A stretch of 64,000 bases of DNA from Eremophila alpestris peregrina (lineage: Eukaryota; Chordata; Aves; Passeriformes; Alaudidae): contig WMCF01000057.1 in the NCBI GenBank assembly GCA_009792885.1, positions 310,001 through 374,000 on the forward strand, written 5' to 3'. Position numbers and translations under genes: made by a program. Position 1 is the first letter of the stretch. Each line of letters begins with the position of its first letter. The notes below the pieces were generated by a model, which was not told the DNA's origin, ran no database searches, and saw only the letters and a list, made by a program, of their open reading frames with translations. Positions 10,851 to 23,445 of the stretch are shown one piece after another.

Positions 10851-13800
10851 CTGCCCGAGCCGGAGTTTCCCTCGCAGAGCCCCTGGGCGGTGCGGGGGGC
10901 TCAGGAAGCAAACCACAAGTGCAGTCAGGTGTTACTTCAGGGAGCTTTAAACCACGCTGAAAACTGTTTCCCAAAAATGGTGTTCTGGCCCTAAATCCTC
11001 ACTTTTCTGATCTTTGAGAACTTAATTTCACAGCTCAGCAAGCCCAGGTGCTGCATCCACAAGCCAACAGCTTCATTTAAAGCAAATAGCATCAATTACT
11101 CAAGTAAATTCCTATTATTGGTAATTCCGAAGTCCTGCTGGTTTTGGGTGCAAACACATCTGGAGGGCATTGGTGCTTCCTCGCAGCTGGGGAGCAGAAG
11201 TTGCTGAGCCACGGTAGCTGGAGAGGCTGTGCCTTGCCTGGGCCACAGCAGGGGAATTCAGATAAGATCCCAAATGTGGGCAGCGACCTGCCCTCCAGAG
11301 GGGCTGCCCTCTCCTACCAGAGATGGGCTGAAGGCTGGAGAGAACGATCTGCCCGGAGGGGACACGACCCGTGCCGGGTGGGCGGCTGGTGGGTGGGATC
11401 CCCCCATGGGAGCCCAGCAGTTGGCCCTCGTTGTGTGTGTGCTGGCTAAAACCGTGGCCAGGAAATCCCTGTGCATCACATCTGATGGTCAGGCAGCCTG
11501 GGCTCCGTGAGCTCCGCAGAGCCCGAGAGCTGGAACAAACCCACCCCTGTCAATGGGGAGAGCTCACAGGGACAGCCGAGCTGCTCCCACCCCTGCCACT
11601 GCCCCGAGCAGAGCCCTGCCTCACCCTTCCCTGCCACCTCAGCTCCTCCCCAGCCCCTGCCCCAGCTGCAGCAGGTCCCGGGCAGGGATGGACTGGAGGG
11701 ATGAGAGAGAGCCCCAGGAGGAAGCAGGGCAGAGGCTGAAACTCGCCCTCCTGCCCCTGCAGGAGCTGGCCCACCCCTGCTTCAGCATAGCAATTTTTAC
11801 AGACCTGGGAGATTTAAAAATAAAAGCAATTTTCATTGAAAAAAAAAAAAGTTTTTAAACCATGAGAAGAATTAAAAATTCGACTGTTCACGTATCACAT
11901 ATGCACTAACACAGAGGAACAAATTGCATTGCTTAGCTCAAGCAAATATCTTTACGAGTAGATATTTTCCAGTCCCTGTGGAAATGTTAAGCTAATGTTA
12001 AATTTATTAAAACCCTCCAGCTTTTAGCCTTCAGACTTTAAGGAGCTTCTCATTAGGTTCTTCAAAGCAATTAGAAGGCACGCACACACTACAATTAGTT
12101 TGAAAAATAATATCTGAGGAAAAGTTAAACTCATTTATAAATTAAATGCAAAAATCCCCCTAATAATTAACTCCGGGGTGGAGGGGGAGAGGCTCTGGTC
12201 TCAAAGCACTCCCGTAGCCACCCTGGAAGGGCACAGTATTAACTCCAGAGCACATGGGATGCAGCTGCCACTGGGAATTGGCTGTTTGGTCCAGGAATCA
12301 GCCACTGAAGGGACCTGGGCTTACCCAGCACAGGCCCTTGGTCACATCCCTCAGCTCCTCTGGCAGCCGCAGCAAGGAGGGATGGGGGGCTGGAGCAGCC
12401 CCAGGTGCTGCCCGCTGACAGCTGAGGGATGGCGCTGTCCTTACCTGCCCTCCCGGGGCCAGGAGCTCGGCCAAGGCGGGATCAGCCAGACCTGATCAGC
12501 CGGTGCCGCTGTCCGCACGCTGCCGGTGCCGGTGTCAGTGCCGGTGTCGGTGCCGGCGTCGGTGCCAGTGCCGTACCGCTAGAGGTCAGTGCCGGTGCCG
12601 GTGTCAGTGCCGGTTCCGGTGCCGGTACCGCTGTCCGCACGCTGTCGGCGCCGGTGCCGGTGTCAGTGCCGGTGTCAGTGCCGGTGTCAGTGCCGGCGCC
12701 GGTGCCGGTGTCAGTGCCGGTGTCAGCGCCGGTGCCGGTGCCGGTACCGCTAGAGGTCAGTGCCGGCACGGAGCAGCAGCGGCGGCAGAGCCGGAGCCCA
12801 GCCCCGCTCGGAAGCGCTGCCGCCCGCAGCCCCATCCGCAGTGCCCGGGTCTCTCATCCGCCGTCTCCGCACCCCGCACCTCTCATCCCCACATCCTCAC
12901 ATCCCCGCCTTCCCCATCCTGCATTCCCACCCTCTCCACCGGCCCCGGACCGGGGGCAGCCCCGTTGCTGCGGCAGAACCCGGAGCTGAGGCGCTCGGTG
13001 GCTGTCCCCACCCCTGCTGTCCCCGGGGTCACCTGAGCAGGGGCTGCCAGCGCTCCCACCCAGGCACACGGCTGTGAGCTGGGCTACAACAGGCAAGGAG
13101 CTGAGTGCCTCTGCCCAAGTGTCTGGAGCTCAGTCACACGTCTGAGGTGGCAGCAGAGACCCTCCAATTCCTCCCGAGCTGATATCCCTGCCATTTTCGC
13201 CTCACTATGTTGTACCCCCAGACTTGTTTGAGAAGGGGCTTCTGTCTCCCGGAGCAAGCAGGGAATGAGTGGGGCAGAGTTGCAGGATAATTGCAGCACA
13301 GGACATCACGGTGGCTGGAAGTATCAGCAAAGGGACTGCCACGTCAGGAAAGCTGCCAGTGAAAGTGGTGGGACTGGTGATGGGAAACACGAGCAGCCTG
13401 TGTGCACCAGAGTGACCCGAAATTGCCCGGTGACGGCTGTGGAGGCAGCCGACATTTCCTGTGCCATGCTGGGGGCAGAGGATGGGCTGTGCTCGGCTGC
13501 TGTCCCGCCCGGCAGGCTACATCCCGGAGCGATGACCTCATTTACAGAGCAGCTCTCTGTCCCTGAGTGCCTGACCTTGACTGCAGGCTTGTCTTTTATC
13601 CAGTGGAAAATCAATGAAAATTGTACAAACCTTGCGAAACATGATGCACTCAGACATTCCCCCTCTCTCCTCCCCCACCTCCCATCGGCAGCTCACTGCT
13701 GCTCAAGTTAGCACACAAGTTAGGGGAAGATACAAGGAGGCATTAAAAACATCCACACACCCCAAACATGGCACATTGCCCTGAGAGGGACAAGTGACTC

Positions 13801-14800
13801 TTGGCAAGCACTGACCTGAGGGTGAGAGGGGCTCCACGTGAGACAGTGCTGCTCTGAACAAGAAAGGCTGCACTCTCCCCCTTCCTGCAGGTGTCTGTGA
13901 CCTCTTAACAACTTCTGGTTTCAAGAAGAACTCATTTTTCAGAGAGCACAAGTTGAGAGGAGGCCCACACAGGAGTTGGCATGACTGGGTGAGCACTGGG
14001 AGCCCTGAAGCTCTTCTTTGCACTGTCTGGGGCTGTCACAATAACTTATTGCAAATGAGCTTCTTGTGTGTGCATGTACAGACCTTCAGACCACTCTGCT
14101 CATCTTTTCTCCTGATTTAATGATTTCTTTCTTTGTGTGAACTAAATTTAGTGTCCACAGATGAGCCCTAACACCAGGCCCAGCCTCTGTCTGTTACCAG
14201 AAACAACAGGCCAGGCTGGACCCCACCACGGTGCATCAGGTGAGAGTCCAGCCCTTGGCCCCGTTCCTTTGCAGAGGAGTCACAAGCCTTTTGTGCCACC
14301 CCTGGAGCTGTGCTGTGCTGCAGGCTCGGGGCAGTCTGTTGGCCACAGCTCACCCTCGCTGGATCTGTGCAGCACCAGCTCACTCAGAGCCTGGAAGCAT
14401 TCGAGGGGAGGGAAGGATGTGGGATGGCAGCATGATACCACAGTCCATGCTCTGTGAGCTCCCCTAGAGCTCCCCTGTGTGCAGGTTGTGCACTGGGACG
14501 TGCAGGATGGCAGCAGGTTTAACAGGAGACGGCGGCACAGTTCAGCAGCAGAGCAGGAGCGCTGCTCTCCGGAGGCACATTAGGGTTTGAGGGGATGATC
14601 AGCAGACTGTCAGCTGACGGAGGCGCTGCCATTGTGCTGTGCCGTCACCGCCGTGCGCACGGAACAGGCCGGCGCCTCCCTGCCGGAACAGAGCGCTGAG
14701 GATCGGCTCATCCTGAATCCCCAGCTGCTCTGGGCACCACAAACAAAAGGCATGAAAAATCAGTAGCCACTTGAGTAAACAAGTTTTTCTCACCGTGTCT
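10851..14800. other. Intergenic region between RAP1GAP2 and CCDC92B
   Basis: No convincing coding exon was found on either strand. The 11.8-12.2 kb part is AT-rich and plain. The 12.43-13.03 kb part is CpG-rich around a composite minisatellite. The 13.04-14.8 kb part shows nothing I can name. The head-to-head arrangement of RAP1GAP2 and CCDC92B means this holds upstream DNA of both genes. Confidence 0.5.
12501..12770. repeat. Composite GGTGCC/GGTGTCAGTGCC minisatellite
   Basis: Hexamer-based array of GGTGCC and GGTGTCAGTGCC units. It has a higher-order pattern: ccgctgtccgcacgctg occurs near 12506 and again near 12628, and taccgctagaggtcagtgcc occurs at 12574 and 12745. The block has therefore been duplicated as larger units, not only by single-hexamer slippage. 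All reading frames give Val/Gly/Ala/Ser or Arg/Cys repeat peptides and are not credible genes. Confidence 0.9.
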
Positions 14801-14819
14801 CTGACCACAGCCCCGCTGG

Positions 14820-15850
14820 TGTGACGGGCCGGTTCCGCGGCTGCCCCCGGTACCGGCCCGCATTTGCCTGGCACCCCCCGGCTGGCGGTGGTACCGCAGC
14901 CCCAGCAGGGACTCACGGCCGCTGCCTCCCCGCAGGCACGGAGCCCCCCTTCCGGACCTGCCGGGGCTGCTCTGGGCTCCGGGGCTGAGCGGGCGGGACC
15001 CTCCGGGGCAGCTCCGGGCTTCAGCACCGGGGACAGCGGCGGGGAGCGGCGGCCGAGCATCCCCGGGAGGGAGCGGGGGCACGGCGGGGAACGGGCAGCG
15101 GGACCCCGGCCCCACACGAGGTCCCGGGGACCCCCGAGGAGGATCCCGGGGAGCAGGACCCAGCCGCGGGGAGGCTCCAAGGCAGGGGGAGCGGGGCCCC
15201 GAGGGTCGCGGGGAGCCCGGCCCCGTTTCACCGAGGGTCTGGGGGCGCGGTGCCCGGCCCCACGCGGCTGCCCCGGCCCCGGGCAGAGTCCCCGGCTCGG
15301 GGCTGTCCCCGCCGCCCCGGCGGAGCTCCCCAGTTCCGGTCACGTTGCCGCTGTTTACGGGCGGCGGGGCCGGGCCGGGCGAGGCGGGGCCGCCGCAGGC
15401 AGCGCGGGCAGCGCGGGAGCGCCGCGGCCCCGGCCCCGGCCCCGGCCCCGGCCCCGGCCCCGCCGGCCCATGACGCCCAGCGGGCGGCCCCGCCGCTCCC
15501 CGCAGGTAAGGCACCGGGGCGGGCCGGGGGTTGCGGGCCCGGGGGGCGGGCGGGGTCCCGGGGCTGTGGCGCGGCCCCGCTGAAGTTGCCCGCAGCCCCG
15601 CCGTGCCGGTTCCGGCAGTCGCGTTCCCGGTACGCGGCCCCCGCCGGCGGCCGGTCCCCGCAGAGCCCCCGCCGGGCTCCGTCCGCCGCGGCACCGGCAC
15701 CGGGCATCGCCCTGCCCAGCCCCAGCCTGCGGGCGGCACCGCGGGCTCCCCCGCCGCGGATCAGGAGCGGCCCGGAGCGGCGGGGACGGCCCGGTTCCGC
15801 TCCCGAACTGAGCGGGATCCATAGCGGATTCCCGCGGAGCCGGGAGGAGA
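14820..15850. promoter_or_regulatory. CpG island at CCDC92B promoter
   Basis: A very GC- and CpG-rich block ending with a donor-like CAG|GTAAGG at 15505/15506 on the plus strand. It lies upstream of the first recognisable CCDC92B coding exon, which fits a TATA-less promoter with a 5' exon ending at 15505. It could also fire in the opposite direction. The transcription start cannot be fixed from sequence. Confidence 0.55.
15426..15461. repeat. (GGCCCC)6 hexanucleotide repeat
   Basis: Six perfect GGCCCC units on the plus strand, equal to GGGGCC on the minus strand. They lie within the likely CCDC92B 5' exon or promoter, nine bases before an ATG at 15470. The G-rich strand can form a G-quadruplex. 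Confidence 0.95.
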
Positions 15851-18800
15851 AAGCACGGCCTTGCCTTCAGCATCCGCAGCTCCCTGACGAGCCTCGCCGG
15901 GGCTGTTCCTCAGGCGGTTGTGCTCAGAGAATTGCAAGAAACACAATAATTTATAATCACCATCTGTATTGATTTTATCTGTAAATAGATACTGACAGAT
16001 AATGAATAGCAAACGGCGCTCCAAGTGTAATTCTGCCTTTGCTGAGATCAGGGAAGGTTTCCCTCTGACTTTTCCAAGGCTGGGATTTCACCTCTGGTTT
16101 CTATTCCTGGCATCGCCACTGCCTCTGTGACCTTCTGCAAGTTTCTGAGCTTCCTGCTTGCCTGATTTCCCTACATTTAAAGACCCACTAGCTTAGTGGC
16201 ATTGCTGCAGTTTATATTCTCTGAGTTGTAAATACCAAGCACTATGGATTTCTAGTGTGTATGAGTGTTTATTCCTGCGTATGTTTTAATGTGATGGAGA
16301 AGGCGTTGCTGGCAGCCACAGCAGGACAAATTATCGACCTGTCCCTGCAAACCTCATGTCCTCTGACTCCCATTTATGGGGAATAATAATCACACAGATA
16401 AGAGCCAGAGCATTGTGTGGTGGTGTGTGTACAGAGGTATGTGTATATGCAACAGTGCATCTCCCTTTCAGATGCATCATGGGGATGGAGGGTTAAAGTT
16501 TTGAGATTCTGGTTTATACTGAACAGCAGACTTAAGCAGAGTTTTGGCCTGGAAACAAATTCTCAATCAACTGTCTCTGCAAAGGAAATCAGCTCTTGGT
16601 AGACTTGCAACTGAATTGGTCATTGTAGCTGCTCCAAGAGGCTGCTTCAGATATTTTGGTTTGTGAAATAAGAATTTGATAAATTGGGGTGAAATTGTAA
16701 ATCTCACTTGGGTTTTCCGGCAGCACTTTGAAAGAAGCAGCTGAGATCAGGACTCCCAATATGCCTGTGCCAAAGGTCATGGTTACATAGTGAAAGGACA
16801 AGGAACACTCCAACACTGATGCTACTTAAATCTCAGGAGGAGATTACATCTTCCCTTACAGCTCTGGCTCTTGCATCATCAGCTGGGAGGTGTGTGAGCT
16901 GCAGAGAGGACAGCACGGCCCTCCCATGGGGCTGCAAATGGTGAACAGCAGCAGCCTCGGGAGCCCAGAGTCCCTGCAGAGCTCTTGGGCAACAGCACAA
17001 CTGCTTCCAGCATTGTCCTCATTCCCAGTGAGGCAGCTCCTGCCCTGCTTGCCCCCGTGTGCCACCCCTGCCTCCCCCCATGCCCTCAGTACTGTGGGGG
17101 GCTCATGGCTGAACAGAACAAGGTGCTCGCTCCCTCATGTGGGACTTCAGATGTTCCTGCCACAAGCTGAGAGCTGTTTGTCAAGGGAAAACGTGGCAGT
17201 CATGTTGGACAGGCAAAGCTGATCCAAATCCACTGAGGATTTCCCATTGCAATTCTGGAGACAGAATTATTCTTTTCCCACATACACTAGTAAATTATGA
17301 AGGCTCTTTGCTTCCAAATCAGAGACAACAAATATCTCAATTCCAGATTTTTTTCTTTGACTCTTTGCAGCTTGAAATCATCAACTGTTTTTAAAGGAAA
17401 ACATTTTCATTGGTTAAAAAAAAAAAAAGAGTAATTTCCTACTTAAGGGGAGAAGGGAAAGTTCAATGGAAAATTTGCAGCCATTTCTACTAAAGACATT
17501 TCAGCTAGGCAGAACAAAGTGCTTGAAAATAGCAGTGCGTGTCCCCTGGGCTTTGGCCAACCTACTTTCTGATGTTTCCTGAGATGAGGTACCACAACTC
17601 CCCTCAAGAAGCTCAGCCCAGCACGGCCAGGGCTGGCAGTGGGTGTGCCCGTGGTGTGGTTTGCATTCCTGGCCTCTGGCAGATGCAGGTAACTCCCACA
17701 ACTCCTGCACTGGCAGCAGGACATGCAGCCCTCCCCGGAGCATGGCCTGGCCAGCCCCAGCCCCTGGCACTGCTGGGTTTGTCACCTCCCATAGGGCAGC
17801 TGCAGGACAATGCCCTTTGGATCGTTTCTGTCCCAGCAGGTCGGGTGCTCAGCTGTCCCCAGAAGCCTGCAGCCCCACCTCATCCAACACAGGAACAGGG
17901 AGCCCCGACTGTGGGGTTGTCACAGATCCTCAGAGCCTTTGGCAGCAACAAAGCTTTGACCTTGGGGCACTGCCAAGACCCCTGACTGTGGGATTGATCT
18001 TAAATGCATTCTGGTTGCAGGAATTGCAAAATGCCCTATGTGACCATGCCAGGGGTGCTGGAACAGTGAGCCACAGTGCTCGTTTGGTTCTGCAGTTTCT
18101 GTAGAGAGAAAACTGGAGTCAGAAGTGCAGAGCAGCTGCCCAGGGACAGGATGATGCACTCCATCCCTCAGGCTTGTGGCACAGCATCTCCCCATGGAAT
18201 CATTTAGGTTGGAAAAAGGTCATTGAGTCCAGCCACTCACCCAGCACTGCCAGGTTACCCTGATTTGCTGCAGCTTCCCTTCTTCTGGGCTGTGTGTAGG
18301 GAGCAAGGACAGATTCCATACATCACAAAATGGCATTTCCTGGAATAAAGGGTTTTTTCAGGGGTTATTTTTATCTCTCTGTGCAGCAGCACAGGTGGGA
18401 GGCTTTTGCAGCTGCTTTGCTGAGGCCACTGATGACGTAGGGATGGACCCCCAGCCCAGGCTGCCAGCAGCTCCTGTCTGCCAGGACAATTACTAGGGAA
18501 GATGTTCCTTCTCCTGGAAGACAACATGACTCTCGTAGCCACGCAGAGCTGATGGGGTTAGACAGAGCATGTTGTATTTTTCATGTGCTGGATCGCTCGC
18601 TGCAGTTGCTGCTGTGTGATGTGGGGCTTGTCAAGTGAGAGCCAAAATCATCTCTGGTGCAACTCCCACCTGGGGACCACGGGGAGCAATCCTGTCCCAG
18701 ATGCATCCTACTCAGTGATAAAGTATTTCCTAGGGCCAGATTCAGAACAGACGTGCATGCTGTGATGCCAGGGCTCATGCAGCAGGATTTTCTGCTTGTG

Positions 18801-21800
18801 CAGTCTCAGAGCAGGCAGGACAGGAGCTGGCCCCAGAGGTGTGGAAGGTGAGATGGCTGAGGCCATCCCCTGGGGATGGCTGAGCAGGGCTGCTCTGCCC
18901 ACAGCCACAGCTCCCATGCAGAGAGGGCCGAGGAGAGAAGGCAGCAGCCTGCAGCACAGGCTCTGCCCCTCACAGGGGCTCGGGGCTGGGGCTGGCCAGC
19001 CCAGCACACTGCTGCACGTTTGTTCACCAGCCTTCTCCCCTCCCTGCAGGCCTGGACTGGGAATTTGGTTGCGATGGAGACCGTGTCCCTGGAGCACCAG
19101 ATCCAGAGCGTGCAGCGGCACATCGCCTTCCTGAAGAAGGAGCAGATGGAGCTGCTGCATGACCTGCACCTGGAGATCCTGCGCTTGCAGAAGCACTGCT
19201 CAGGTGAGCTCTGCGGTGGCCAGGGCGTGTGGGAGCTGTCTGCTCATGGAGTACCTTGGGCAGGAAAGCTGCTGGTGCTCACACAGGGGCAGGGCAGGGG
19301 CAGAGGAGGTGAGTGCTAGGCTGCAGCGTGGGGCTGGGGGCCCTGCCTGGCTCTGGGCTGCACAGCTGCACCCCCCAGCCCTGCTGCAGCAGTGTCACAC
19401 TCCCCTCCAGCCACCCCTGCCCAGCCTTCTGCCACCACTGAAATTCATTCCAACTTGTGCTGCTGCTCTCATCAATAATTCAGCCACAGCTAATTACTCC
19501 TTGTCTTCCAGCCTCTCATTTTCCCAGGTTCCTGGGAAACAAAGAAATTTCTGCACTGCTAAAATTGGCATTTTCCCCCATCCTTTCTGAGCTTTTGCTG
19601 TTCTGTTTCATTGTTTTAATGGTTTCATCTATAGCCTCTTCAGGCAGGCAAAACAGTGGGGTTCTCCTGCCTAAACCAAACTTGGGGGGTCTGTCCCCAG
19701 GGGCTGAAATGAGCCCACAGCCCGGGTGATCTCCCCTTCCCAGAGTGACCCAAGGACAGCTGTATCTGACCAGAGGGGTCCTGTCCTCCTGGGTCCGGTG
19801 TGTGGTTCTGCCAGGAGTGATGGGGGCAAGCCCTGGGTAGTTTTGAGGAGACTCTGCTGACATTTGAGTGTCATTACCTGGAGGACTGTTTGCAGTAGGA
19901 GAGTTGAGTCTGTAAGTCAGTTTTTCCCCCCTGTGGAGCCTTGCCTGCTGCCCTGGCACTGTTGGTTTTGACTTTTTCACTATCCCCTTGGTCTCTCTGA
20001 GGTACCCCTGTGGGAAAGGCTCTCCCTCCCACAGAGGTGGTTCTCAGCTGCCCCTCGGGGGCTGTGGGGATGGGACTGAAGCAGATCAGCACCAGCCCCC
20101 TGGCTCCAACACAGAAACTGGGACCCCAGGCTGTGCATCATCCCTGCACTTGCTCAGCAGGATGATGTCTTTGGAAATAGGGAGCTGCTTTGGTTTTCAT
20201 TTGAAATATATCTGCGACTCCAAATGTATTATTTTAGCCTCAGAAAAATAGCACAATGGCCATTGATTCCCACGGGGCAGGCGAGAGTGCTGAATGCTTT
20301 CCAGAAACTGCATTACGTTCCCAGGTACTTCTGCCTCCTCACTACAGATCTGTTTTCCAAGACAGACAGGCAGAGCAGCCTGAGCCAAGCGTTCAGTTTC
20401 AGAAGGATGGCAGTGATGAGGATTAGAGTCAACACAAAAGCAGATTAAAACAAAAATGTAGGGCAAAGATTAACCATTTGAACTCATTTTCAGGGGAAAA
20501 AATAGCCCCCAAACAGTTGACTGCTGCTGTTCTGCTGTTGCCACTCTCTTCATCTGCTCAGGGCTGTCAGTGGTTGGGTGGGCTGTGATAATTAATTCAA
20601 AAGGGACTGTCCGTAAGAGTGCAGAGTAAAGTGAACTCCAGAAGGTCCCTGAGCTGCCCTTTGTGACCTGGTGCTGTAGCCTGGGGCTAGACAGCGAGCA
20701 GGCAAAGAGCAGCAGAGAGGAGGCAGCATGCTGGGGCTGAGCAGGCAGGTAGGTGCTGCAGCTCCTGAGATTTGGAAGGGATTTGGGAGCTCCTCCTGGA
20801 GCAGGGCAGCATCCTTCTGCAGGCACATGGTGCTGGGACAAGGCCATCCTCACTTGTGTCACGGGCAGGGGCAGCAGTCAGCCTGGAGCAGTAAATTATG
20901 AAATGCTTTGGGCAGCAGCTTACACTTTGGTCTATTTTCAATCCATTGCTGTGCTCTTTGTCCTGGTTTAAATCACTGAAAATGGTTCAGCAACTCTCTT
21001 AGAAAAAGGAAAGCCATTGTCAGAGGAGCAGAGCCTCCTGTGGACAATGTCTTGGCCATGAGGCTGCTTAATAACATCTAAATTGCCAGAATTGCCTATT
21101 TTTAGCTCAGCCTGTGGCTGGTGCTCCAAAATGGCCACACTCCCGTGTGGGCTGGGCAGAGACAGCACTGCAGCCACAGCGATGTCCTGTGCCTCAGAGG
21201 GAGCAGAGGAACACACGGGGAGCACAGAATGCATGGGATGCTCCTCCTCAGTCCTGTTGGATTTCTCTTGCAGAGCTCACCCATGACCTGGAAATGAAAG
21301 AGCTAGAGGCCCGCCAGCAAGGTGAGAGCACAGCTTTGGGCAGCAGATAAGGGGGAGCAGGTGTGGGTGCAGGAGAGCCTGCACTGACCAGAGGGGCCCC
21401 GAGGGACTGCAGGGAGGGGACACGGACCTTGCTGAGGGGCTGAGGGTGGCACTGGGAGGGCGGCTGCACAGCCGGCAGTAAATGCTGGTGATGCCCCGAG
21501 CCCCGCGGCCGGCAGAGGCTGCTCTGGGAGCAGCCTGGCTCCTCTCCCGCCCCTGTCGCAGAGATGAAACTGAAACTCCTCCCTGGCGCTGCCTGGGCAC
21601 GGTCCCGGCACCAAGCCCCGGGCTGTGCTCTCACTGTGGCACGGGGTCCTCCCCTTGGCACCCTCAGGCAGTGCCACGGCTGGCTCCAGGGGCATTCCAA
21701 ACTTCCAGCCCCTGCCATGCACCCACGGCCCCTTCTCTGCAGCCGAGGGCTTTACTGGCAGAGCTGCCCGACCCCCGGGTGCCATCGGGTGTCACCAGCC

Positions 21801-23445
21801 ACAGTGCAGCCAGCCCCATCCGTGCTGCCTGCCCATCCCTCAGCCTTCTAGAGCTGCACAATCGCTTTGCCACGTTTATGGGGCAGCACCTCATTTACGA
21901 TGCCCTCAAATGATTGCTCTTCCAACGCCATTCATGCAATAATTGCTGCCTGCAACTGCCTCCCTAAGACCTCATTATAAAGCTGCAGAAACACTGAGGA
22001 GCCGAGGCTGTAAGCGGCTGCCAATCACATCATAAAAAGCAGATGATTGCAGAGATGGGATCAGGCCTGGGCAGGCCAGGGAGCACGGGCAGGTGCCAGC
22101 CTGCACCCTGCCAAGGGCTGGCTGCTGGAGCAGGCGGCCGGGGCTGGGGTCAGGAGTCAAGCCCGGCCCTCCTGCTGCCCACCGGGCTTGGCCCCAGAAC
22201 CCCAGGCTGCGAATTCCCCGAGCTGCCTGCCCATCCTGTCCTAAAACAGCATTCCCCGCTTCCCCTTCCCAGGATGGAGGCTCCTCCTCTGCTGAGCACA
22301 GCCCAACCCCTCTGTAATCTTGGATTAGCATCTCCATCCTGACTAACCAGGCTTTGGAGTCCCGGGGCTTGAGGCCAAAAGTCCCTCCAAAGTTGCGCTA
22401 ATGGTTTCCCGTTCCCTTTTCTCTCCCAGCCCCTGTGCTCCCCCACACCTTCTGCACGCATTCAAAGTCACTTTTAGGGTGAAAAACTACTTACCTAGGG
22501 AAATTCTAAGGCTGCAGCAAGGTAGAGGCAGCAGGTTCCATGGCAACAACATGCTCCACTGGAGCTGCCGTTTGCTTTCACCCCGCATTCGGCTGTTACA
22601 CGTGGCACCGTGCCCGCGGCCTGTGCCTGCGCTGGCAGAGAGCCTGTGCTCGGGCAGCTCACAGCCAGTTTTGGATCCCAACTTCAGGCACCCGAGCAGC
22701 CCCCCCGGCACTGCTGGGACATGCCGGCTCCATGGAGCGGTCAGCAGCCACCTCCACCTCGGGGCGTGTGGGGATGAGCAGTGGGGCAGAGCCCCCGCTC
22801 CCCTCCCGACCCCTCCGTGCCTCACCCGCAGATATCCTGGACCGCGAGCTGGAGGAGAAGTGCCGGGCGATGGAGGCCCAGCTGCAGGAGAAGGAGAAGG
22901 ACAACCTGGAGCTGCGCAAGGAGCTGCAGCACAAGGAGACGCTGGTGGCCGCGCTGCGCTCCAGCCTCCGCAGCAAGGAGCGCCGGTTCCTGGAGGAGCT
23001 CAAGCGCCGGAGCCACCGCGTCACCATCCTCGACACCGAGCTGCAGAAGCAGACGGAGGCGGCCGCCTACCTCTCGCTGCAGCTGCACGCTACGGCCCAG
23101 CGGCTGCCGGGCCCGCGGCCGGGAGGGCGGCCTTGCCCCGAGCAGCCCCCGGCCGAGGCTCGGCCCCGCCGCCGCGGCCACAGGGCCCCCGCCCGGCGCC
23201 CGCCCGGGGACGGCGGCCGGCCCAGGGACCCGGAGGAGCAGGACGCCATGCCCGACCCGGCCCTGTTCCTGTACGCGCCGCGGCCGCAGGGCCCGCCGCG
23301 CCCGGAGCCCCCCGGCCAGCCCCGGGGCCAGCGGCACCCCCGGCAGCCCCCGCAGGAGCCCGCGGCCAGGGCCAGGCCGGCCAGGGCCGAGCCCGGCAAG
23401 AGGCAGGGGGCCGCTGCCCACGGTGCCCCCCGGGCCCAGGAGTAG
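15470..23445 (+). CDS. CCDC92B: CCDC92B, coiled-coil domain-containing 92B
   Basis: Three coding exons: 19074-19203 (start METVSLEHQIQ), 21274-21321 and 22832-23445, encoding 263 residues. Junctions are CAG|GTGAGC, CAA G|GTGAGA and AG acceptors, with one base carried over at each, so Glu (GAG) and Asp (GAT) codons are completed. Residues 1-43 resemble the CCDC92 N-terminus as I recall it (helix, LQKHC near the exon end). About residues 60-150 form a long charged coiled coil. The last about 110 residues are Pro/Arg-rich and disordered-looking. A probable 5' exon ends at 15505; from its ATG at 15470 the frame also runs open into exon 2. CCDC92 proteins sit at centrosomes/ciliary bases; the function of 92B is inferred from the family. 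Position next to CLUH agrees with human synteny. Confidence 0.82.
15506..19049 (+). other. CCDC92B intron 1
   Basis: Starts with a consensus donor after 15505 and ends at TCCCTGCAG. It holds a degraded CR1 piece (18192-18260) and otherwise nothing I recognise on either strand. Confidence 0.5.
18192..18260 (-). mobile_element. CR1-type LINE fragment (reverse orientation)
   Basis: Reads catggaatcatttaggttgg, then aaaaaggtcattgagtccag, then ccactcacccagcactgcc. This is the usual reverse-strand wording of avian CR1 3' ends (ATAGAATCATTnAGGTTGGAAAAGACCT, then AGTCCAACC). It is a short, old, truncated insertion in CCDC92B intron 1. Confidence 0.75.
19074..19203 (+). CDS. CCDC92B: CCDC92B coding exon 2 (recognised start)
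   Basis: Acceptor TCCCTGCAG ends at 19049; the exon begins at 19050 with 24 bases before ATG. That ATG has G at -3 and G at +4, a strong context. The peptide begins METVSLEHQIQSVQRHIAF and ends LQKHCS, a heptad-like helix of the CCDC92 domain. I take this ATG as the main start because its product aligns end-to-end with the remembered CCDC92 family N-terminus. Confidence 0.85.
22832..23445 (+). CDS. CCDC92B: CCDC92B last coding exon (coiled coil and basic tail)
   Basis: After CTCACCCGCAG the frame reads DILDRELEEKCRAME and continues as a coiled coil to about ATAQRL. It then becomes a Pro/Arg/Gly/Ala-rich tail ending in TAG at 23443-23445. The exon is extremely GC- and CpG-rich. The basic tail looks intrinsically disordered and is likely to vary between species. 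Confidence 0.85.

Noticed and set aside
12429..13077. Open frames rich in Val/Gly/Ala/Ser or Arg/Cys near 12.5 kb
   Set aside because: They are translations of the hexamer minisatellite.
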